Source of the DNA: Luteipulveratus halotolerans
GTDB lineage: Bacteria; Actinomycetota; Actinomycetes; Actinomycetales; Dermatophilaceae
Direction of reading: 5' to 3'
Length of the DNA stretch: 64,000 nucleotides
Assembly: GCF_001247745.1 (NCBI RefSeq)
Contig: NZ_LAIR01000002.1
Coordinates: forward strand, 2,666,001-2,730,000
Part shown: positions 56,575-64,000 of the stretch, one piece after another
Layout of the letters: each line of letters begins with the position of its first letter
How positions within the stretch are numbered: the stretch's first letter is position 1
Translations under genes and position numbers: made by a program
Notes under the pieces: generated by a model
What the model was told of the DNA's origin: nothing
What the model saw: only the letters and a program-made list of their open reading frames with translations
Database searches by the model: none

Positions 56575-57756
56575 TCAGGCGCCGAGGGCCTGCTCGAGAT
56601 CGGCGATCAGGTCGTCGGCGTCCTCGATGCCGGTCGACAGGCGGATCAGGTCGGCCGGCACCTCCAGCTCGGTGCCCGCGACGCTCGCGTGGGTCATGCG
56701 CCCCGGGTGCTCGATCAGCGACTCGACGCCGCCGAGCGACTCACCGAGGGTCCAGACCTTCGTACGACCCACGACGTCGAGCGCGCGGTCGACCCCGCCC
56801 TCGATCTGGAAGCTCACCATGCCGCCGAACCGCTTCATCTGCTTGGCGGCGATGTCGTGGCCGGGGTGGGAGTCCAGGCCCGGGTAGTGGATGTGCGTGA
56901 CGTCCTTGCGTGACTGCAGGAACTCGACGACCTTCTCGGCGTTGTCGCTGTGCCGCTCCATGCGTACGGCGAGGGTCTTCAGGCCGCGCAGCGTGAGCCA
57001 GGAGTCCATCGGACCGGCGACCGCTCCCATGGAGTTCTGGTGGAACCCGATGCGCTCGGCCGCGTCCGAGAACTCTTGCACCGCAACGTCTTTCGCGACC
57101 ACGACAGCGCCGCCGACGACGTCGGAGTGACCGCCGCAGTACTTCGTGGTGGAGTGCACGACGATGTCGGCGCCGAGCGAGATCGGCTGCTGCAGGTAGG
57201 GCGACGCGAACGTGTTGTCGACGACCAGCAGCGCGCCCGCCTCGTGAGCGATCTCGGCGACCGCGGCGATGTCGGAGATGCCGAGCATCGGGTTGGTGGG
57301 CGTCTCGATCCACACCATCTTGGTGACGCCGGGGCGGATCTCGCCGCGGATCGCGTCGGGCTGGCTGACCTTGGCGAGGCTGTGGTCGACGCCCCAGGCC
57401 CGCTGCACCTTGTTGATGAGGCGGTAGGTGCCGCCGTACGCGTCGGTCGGGACGATCATGTGCTGCCCGGGCGCGAGCAGGGCCCGCATGATCGTGTCCT
57501 CACCGGCGAGACCGGACGCGAACGCGAATCCTCGTGCGCCGCCTTCGAGCTCGGCGATGCAGGTCTCCAACGCCGTACGCGTGGGGTTGGCCGAGCGGGA
57601 GTACTCATACCCCTCGCGGAAGCCACCGACGCCGTCCTGCTTGTAGGTCGAGGTCTGGTAGATCGCGGGGACGACGGCTCCGGTGCGCGGGTCCGGCTCC
57701 TGGCCGGCGTGGATCGCACGCGTGGAGAACCCTGGCTGCGCTGACTGCTCTGTCAT
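56575..57756 (-). CDS. metB: Cystathionine gamma-synthase
   Basis: A 393-residue PLP enzyme of the Cys/Met metabolism family: STRAIHAGQEPDPRTGAVVP, GYEYSRSANPTRTALETCIA, ASGLAGEDTIMRALLAPGQH and the PLP lysine in VVHSTTKYCGGHSDVVGG (Lys205), with RFGGMVSFQIEGGVDRALD and SLGGVESLIEHPGRMTHASV. It joins an O-acyl-homoserine to cysteine on the way to methionine, though family members may also act as gamma-lyases. A terminator hairpin follows at 57799 on the upstream side, so metB is its own unit relative to glyQS. Confidence 0.94.
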   Translation of the reverse strand: MTEQSAQPGFSTRAIHAGQEPDPRTGAVVPAIYQTSTYKQDGVGGFREGYEYSRSANPTRTALETCIAELEGGARGFAFASGLAGEDTIMRALLAPGQHMIVPTDAYGGTYRLINKVQRAWGVDHSLAKVSQPDAIRGEIRPGVTKMVWIETPTNPMLGISDIAAVAEIAHEAGALLVVDNTFASPYLQQPISLGADIVVHSTTKYCGGHSDVVGGAVVVAKDVAVQEFSDAAERIGFHQNSMGAVAGPMDSWLTLRGLKTLAVRMERHSDNAEKVVEFLQSRKDVTHIHYPGLDSHPGHDIAAKQMKRFGGMVSFQIEGGVDRALDVVGRTKVWTLGESLGGVESLIEHPGRMTHASVAGTELEVPADLIRLSTGIEDADDLIADLEQALGA

Positions 57757-57798
57757 GAGCCCAGGCTAGGCCCGCGCGACGCCGACCATGCACCGCCT

Positions 57799-57837
57799 CC
57801 GCCGACCCGCTGTGCCCCGCCGCGCCGGGATCGGCGG
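57799..57837 (-). terminator. Terminator between glyQS and metB
   Basis: CCGCCGA-CCC pairs with GGG-A-TCGGCGG (57799-57808 and 57827-57837), ending two bases past the glyQS stop. Confidence 0.6.
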
Positions 57838-57838
57838 C

Positions 57839-60868
<3,030 letters not shown>

Positions 60869-60874
60869 CCGGCA

Positions 60875-60880
60875 AGGTTA
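60875..60880 (-). promoter_or_regulatory. -10 box of a probable leaderless glyQS promoter
   Basis: Leftward TAACCT ends six bases before GTG 60868, placing the start of transcription at the start codon. No Shine-Dalgarno sequence is present. Confidence 0.5.
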
Positions 60881-60913
60881 CCGGCGCGACACCGCTGCCC
60901 TCGAACGCGTTGC

Positions 60914-61657
60914 TCAGGCGAGACCGTGCCGGACCCACACGTTGGGCTCGACGTAGACCGCCAGGTCCTCAGCGAGGTGACAGCGCACGGGTGCGAGCGC
61001 CTGAGGTACGACGACGTCGCCGTCCTCGTCGAACGGCAGCCCGGTCCACTCGCGCCACTCCTGCAGCGAGCCCGGGACGACCATCGAGGCCGGCGCGACC
61101 TCCTCGATCGTGGCCCCCGCTCGCACGTGCACCCGCAACCACGGGTCGACCGGCAGACCGTCGGGGCGGGTGAGCGCGGCGTACTCACTCATCGGCTGGT
61201 GCGGGTCGGTCTTGCCGTTGGGTCGCACGGGTGCATACAGCGTCGAGATTCCTTGTGCTGCAACGGATTCGCGCAGCGCTCCCACTAGTACGGGCGACAG
61301 CCCCTGGCCCCGATAAGGCGTGCCGATCTGGATCTCCAGCGCGCTGGCGGCGGTGGGCTTCACGCCGGCCTCGTGGTCGAGCATCGCCCAGATCAGGGCG
61401 CGGTCCCAGCCGCTCGCGGGCAGCTCAGCACGCTCCTGCGTGGGGTACGCGAACGGCACCGACCTGCCTCGCGCGACCACCTCGTCGCCGCGGGTCGCGA
61501 CGACGGCGTACTCGGGGAACATCCGCAGCGTGGTGTCCCAGAGCGCGTCACCGATCGGGTCGTGCCCGATGAACGTGGGCCAGGAGGACTCGACGTCGTA
61601 CCAGCGGTCGACCAGGTCGGGGCGCTCGGCGAGGGTGGCGATCTGCAGTCCGTCCAT
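60914..61657 (-). CDS. GNAT-fold acetyltransferase-like protein
   Basis: A 247-residue protein: LAERPDLVDRWYDVESSWPT, ALWDTTLRMFPEYAVVATRG, EVVARGRSVPFAYPTQERAE, and ALEIQIGTPYRGQGLSPVLV as the acetyl-CoA loop (P-Y-R-G-Q-G-L-S). The rest is an extended C-terminal domain (ISTLYAPVRPNGKTDPHQPM, YAALTRPDGLPVDPWLRVHV). Substrate unknown. It starts 46 bases before glyQS on the same strand, but glyQS appears to have its own promoter. Confidence 0.85.
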   Translation of the reverse strand: MDGLQIATLAERPDLVDRWYDVESSWPTFIGHDPIGDALWDTTLRMFPEYAVVATRGDEVVARGRSVPFAYPTQERAELPASGWDRALIWAMLDHEAGVKPTAASALEIQIGTPYRGQGLSPVLVGALRESVAAQGISTLYAPVRPNGKTDPHQPMSEYAALTRPDGLPVDPWLRVHVRAGATIEEVAPASMVVPGSLQEWREWTGLPFDEDGDVVVPQALAPVRCHLAEDLAVYVEPNVWVRHGLA

Positions 61658-61699
61658 GAAGCAACAGCCTCGCAGCGGACCGCGCGACGGGCACCTGAA

Positions 61700-62257
61700 T
61701 TACGCGGGGTCGCCGATCGCGCGCAGCACGGCGCGGTAGGTGATGTCCTCGGTGCCCTCGGGGCACTCGATGACCACGGCGTGCGGACGGGTGGCCACGA
61801 GCTCCACGAGCCGCGCCCGCATCGCAGCCAGTGACTCGGGGCCCTCGTCCTGGATGCCGGCCGCCGCGGCGACGTGCTCGATCCGGGTGGCGGCGGCCGT
61901 GCGCTCGGCGAACCGCTGCTCCAGCCGCTGCTCACTGTCCATCAGGACGATCTCGTGGAAGTCGGCGCCGACCTCGGCGGCCAGCCCTTCGAGCGCCTCG
62001 AGGTAGTCGGGGCGCCCGAGGTACTGCGGCACCACGACGTCGCGGCCCGCACGCAGGTGCGCACGGGCCGCGCCGAGCGCGAGGTCTCGGGTGGCGTTCA
62101 TCGCGGGTACGCCGGCGACGTCGGCAGCGCCGAACGCCAGCAGCCGCAACCGGTCCAGGTCGAGAGCGATCGCGAGCCGGTGCTCGTCGACGTAGCGCGA
62201 CGCGAGGGTCGACTTGCCCACCGCGGGTGGACCGTTGAGGACGATGAGTCGCGGCAC
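61700..62257 (-). CDS. P-loop kinase-like ATPase (AAA_33/zeta-toxin-like fold)
   Basis: A 185-residue protein from GTG 62257: VPRLIVLNGPPAVGKSTLAS (Walker A G-P-P-A-V-G-K-S), ALDLDRLRLLAFGAADVAGV with the catalytic acidic region, HLRAGRDVVVPQYLGRPDYL (Walker B-like), FHEIVLMDSEQRLEQRFAER. It should phosphorylate a small molecule or nucleotide. No antitoxin gene is adjacent, so a toxin role is unlikely. Confidence 0.85.
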   Translation of the reverse strand: MPRLIVLNGPPAVGKSTLASRYVDEHRLAIALDLDRLRLLAFGAADVAGVPAMNATRDLALGAARAHLRAGRDVVVPQYLGRPDYLEALEGLAAEVGADFHEIVLMDSEQRLEQRFAERTAAATRIEHVAAAAGIQDEGPESLAAMRARLVELVATRPHAVVIECPEGTEDITYRAVLRAIGDPA

Positions 62258-62286
62258 CTCGCCAGCGTAGGTGCCGCCGACGCGCG

Positions 62287-64000
62287 TCAGCCGTGCGGCT
62301 CGACTCGCACCATGGTCCAGACACCGGTCTCGGTGGCCCAGCGGAAGGCTCCGGACCGTAGGGCATGGTCGCCCGGGTGCTCGACGAGCGCCACGACGTC
62401 CTCCGTGGTGCCGCCGGCGATGCCGGACAGCGAGCCCACCCACGCGGACCCAGGCACCCACGGCGCCACGGGCCAGGCCAGGCCGTGCACGGTCAGCGTG
62501 TGCTGACGTGGCTTGTCACCCGCGCCGACCACGCGCAGCCACAGAGGTACGCCCTGCTCGACCGTCGCCAGCGGCGGACCGGCCAACGCCCCGTGCGGAG
62601 GCCGGCCGCGGTGCATCAGCGCCGTCCGATGGTTCAGGCCCTTCTGGCCACGGTCCTCCGGATCGCCACCGGGATCGTTGTCGGGCACCGGCAGCTCCGG
62701 GTGTCCGTCCACGGACAGCCGCAGGCCGTCCTGCATCAGCACCACCGCCTCGTGCGCGACGACCGCTCCGCGACGGTCGCGCATCTCGGCGGCCACACCG
62801 GCGTACCCATCGGGCCGTCGTGCCCGCGAGCGCCGTCGGTACGGGCGCACGTCTCCCGGCTCCACCACGATCGCGCCGATCAGCCCGTGGTGGCGGTGGT
62901 TGCGCACGTCGGCCACGTCGTGCAGCAGGCACACCTGTCCGGGGCCGTCCGCGTGACTGGCCGGTGCGAGCTGTTCGTCCGCGTACCACCACAGCTCGCG
63001 CCAGTTCTCCCGCGCATGGTGTCGGTCGCCCAGCACGACGCGTCCGGCGCCCTCGTCCTCGGGCTCGTGCTCGTGCGCGCTCTGGGTACGCAGCGGCGAG
63101 ACCGTGCCGTCGACGTTGCGGCCGACGTGCGCGCCGTCGTGGGTGCGTACGTCGTACTGCAGCAGCGCCGCATGGATCGAGACGCGCGGTGTCACCGTCC
63201 GGCGGTCCGGCTGACCGAGGTCATCGAGGTGCTCCAGCGGCAGCCGCGGCGGGTTGGGCTCGACGCCGAACCTCGGTAGCCGGACGGCTTCGGCGTCGTC
63301 GTCGCGCAGCACCTCGTTGACGAGGAACAGCCGGATCCACTCGCCTCGGTGCACGCGCAGCACGAGCGGTCCCTCGCTCGGCTGTACGACGGACGGTCGC
63401 CACTCCCCCTCACGCCGCGCCTCGGCGTACTCCTGCGGGTCCATCTCGGCGAGCAGGTAGGTGAGGCCCCACGGGTCGGTGAGGTGGCGTCCGGTGTGCA
63501 GGTGCTCGGTGCGGCGTGCGACGACGACGTAGGTGCGGACCGACTCGTCGTACTCGTCGTCCGCGATGCGCTGCGGCCGGGGCGGTGTGGCGCGCGCCGA
63601 CCTCATCCGCTCGTCCGCCTCGGCGGCACTCTCACCGGGTCTCGGCAGCGGCGGAAGCGCGGCGTAGGACTCGGTCCTGGGTTGGTTGATGCGCACGTAC
63701 CCCCAGCAGCCGACCCAGGTGTCGTCGATGTCGCCGAGGCGCCACAGGTGGTCGCCCGGTCCGTAGCGGCCGGCGTCGACCGGGTCGATGTCGACGGTGA
63801 ACGCCTCGGAGATGCCGATGGTCTGCTGGTTCACCAGCCGGGACCGGGGCTGGTGCCAGTCACGACGCCAGCGCATGCCGTGGATGCCGAACGAGTGCTG
63901 CTCCTCGTGCGAGCCCTGCACGAGCCGGATGCGCAGCCGTTCGTCCGGATAGCCTTGCAGCACAGGGGTGTCCGGGTCGCCACGAGTGCCGTGGAAGCTG
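62287..64000 (-). CDS. Cupredoxin/multicopper oxidase-like protein, 5' end outside window
   Basis: An open frame from the window edge to the stop at 62287, at least 570 residues. Copper-ligand-like segments are visible: EEQHSFGIHGMRWRRDWHQP, LLHDVADVRNHRHHGLIGAI with VVEPGDVRPYRR, and HTLTVHGLAWP near the C-terminus. LVLRVHRGEWIRLFLVNEVL and SIHAALLQYDVRTHDGAHVG are cupredoxin strands. The histidines are arranged as in multicopper oxidases, but the Cys of a type 1 centre was not obvious (GPGQVCLLHDV is a candidate). Signal sequence and N-terminal domain lie beyond the window, so location and activity stay open. A putative oxidase is the best description. Confidence 0.75.
   Translation of the reverse strand, partial: SFHGTRGDPDTPVLQGYPDERLRIRLVQGSHEEQHSFGIHGMRWRRDWHQPRSRLVNQQTIGISEAFTVDIDPVDAGRYGPGDHLWRLGDIDDTWVGCWGYVRINQPRTESYAALPPLPRPGESAAEADERMRSARATPPRPQRIADDEYDESVRTYVVVARRTEHLHTGRHLTDPWGLTYLLAEMDPQEYAEARREGEWRPSVVQPSEGPLVLRVHRGEWIRLFLVNEVLRDDDAEAVRLPRFGVEPNPPRLPLEHLDDLGQPDRRTVTPRVSIHAALLQYDVRTHDGAHVGRNVDGTVSPLRTQSAHEHEPEDEGAGRVVLGDRHHARENWRELWWYADEQLAPASHADGPGQVCLLHDVADVRNHRHHGLIGAIVVEPGDVRPYRRRSRARRPDGYAGVAAEMRDRRGAVVAHEAVVLMQDGLRLSVDGHPELPVPDNDPGGDPEDRGQKGLNHRTALMHRGRPPHGALAGPPLATVEQGVPLWLRVVGAGDKPRQHTLTVHGLAWPVAPWVPGSAWVGSLSGIAGGTTEDVVALVEHPGDHALRSGAFRWATETGVWTMVRVEPHG

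Noticed and set aside
61700..62257. Zeta toxin of a toxin-antitoxin pair
   Set aside because: P-loop kinase fold fits, but no small antitoxin gene is adjacent and the context is housekeeping.

Overview
This 64 kb window is chromosomal DNA from a high-GC actinobacterium. The evidence is mycothiol conjugate amidase (Mca), RsdA/SigD, a CIRCE-controlled groES-groEL1 pair, a SAM-IV riboswitch, a cysteine-type leader peptide and uniformly GC-rich third codon positions. Gene order matches two mycobacterial blocks. Positions 3000-29028 (guaB, rsdA/sigD, groEL/groES, tsaD, rimI, tsaB, tsaE, alr, nnr, acpS, glmS) parallel the Rv3410c-Rv3436c area, and 39630-45556 (uppS, hemolysin III, DUF4307, mca, small TM protein, greA) parallels Rv1080c-Rv1086. 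A micrococcalean genus is my best guess, but I cannot name it. I saw no tRNA, rRNA, CRISPR array, transposase or phage gene.

Layout. 1-2.8 kb: end of an NRAMP-like transporter with a divergent FadR-type regulator, an AraC/VOC pair and a DHFR-like reductase. 3.0-9.2 kb: guaB, the sigD-rsdA pair, an S4 protein, groEL and groES. 9.3-13.7 kb: a decaying stretch with a frameshifted two-repeat membrane-anchored protein, an intact HxlR/quinone oxidoreductase pair, a prs fragment and a frameshifted DUF6518 gene. 13.8-18.2 kb: K+ uptake (KtrAB), a THUMP-like methyltransferase and small membrane proteins. 18.4-29.0 kb: one long leftward run for t6A synthesis (TsaD/B/E), RimI, NagZ, Alr, Nnr, AcpS and GlmS. 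29.2-34.7 kb: coaA, fumC, a secreted transglycosylase-like protein and phoH. 35.0-38.1 kb: an ehuBCDA-type ectoine importer. 38.5-45.6 kb: alcohol dehydrogenase, uppS, trhA, mca, DUF4307 and greA.

45.6-53.7 kb is the most interesting part. A good promoter leads into a SAM-IV riboswitch and a 33-codon leader peptide ending in cysteines. An apparently co-transcribed set follows: polar amino-acid ABC permease, ATPase and binding protein, then a FAD/NAD(P)-binding protein, an SsuD-like flavin monooxygenase, a DUF1684 protein (frameshifted at a perfect inverted repeat) and a second LLM oxidoreductase. I read this as an uptake-and-cleavage pathway for an unidentified organosulfur compound, controlled by both SAM and (probably) cysteine supply.

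53.7-64 kb: a DrrAB-like ABC exporter, a DinB-fold protein, cystathionine gamma-synthase, a fused alpha-beta glycyl-tRNA synthetase (unusual for this phylum), a GNAT protein, a P-loop kinase and a partial cupredoxin/multicopper oxidase. Several intergenic regions carry long, near-perfect inverted repeats. One family occurs three times (2122, 2873 and 17933) with covarying arms. Two GTCAC-N6-GTAAC boxes resembling MtrA sites lie upstream of the cell-wall enzyme and of the ectoine importer.
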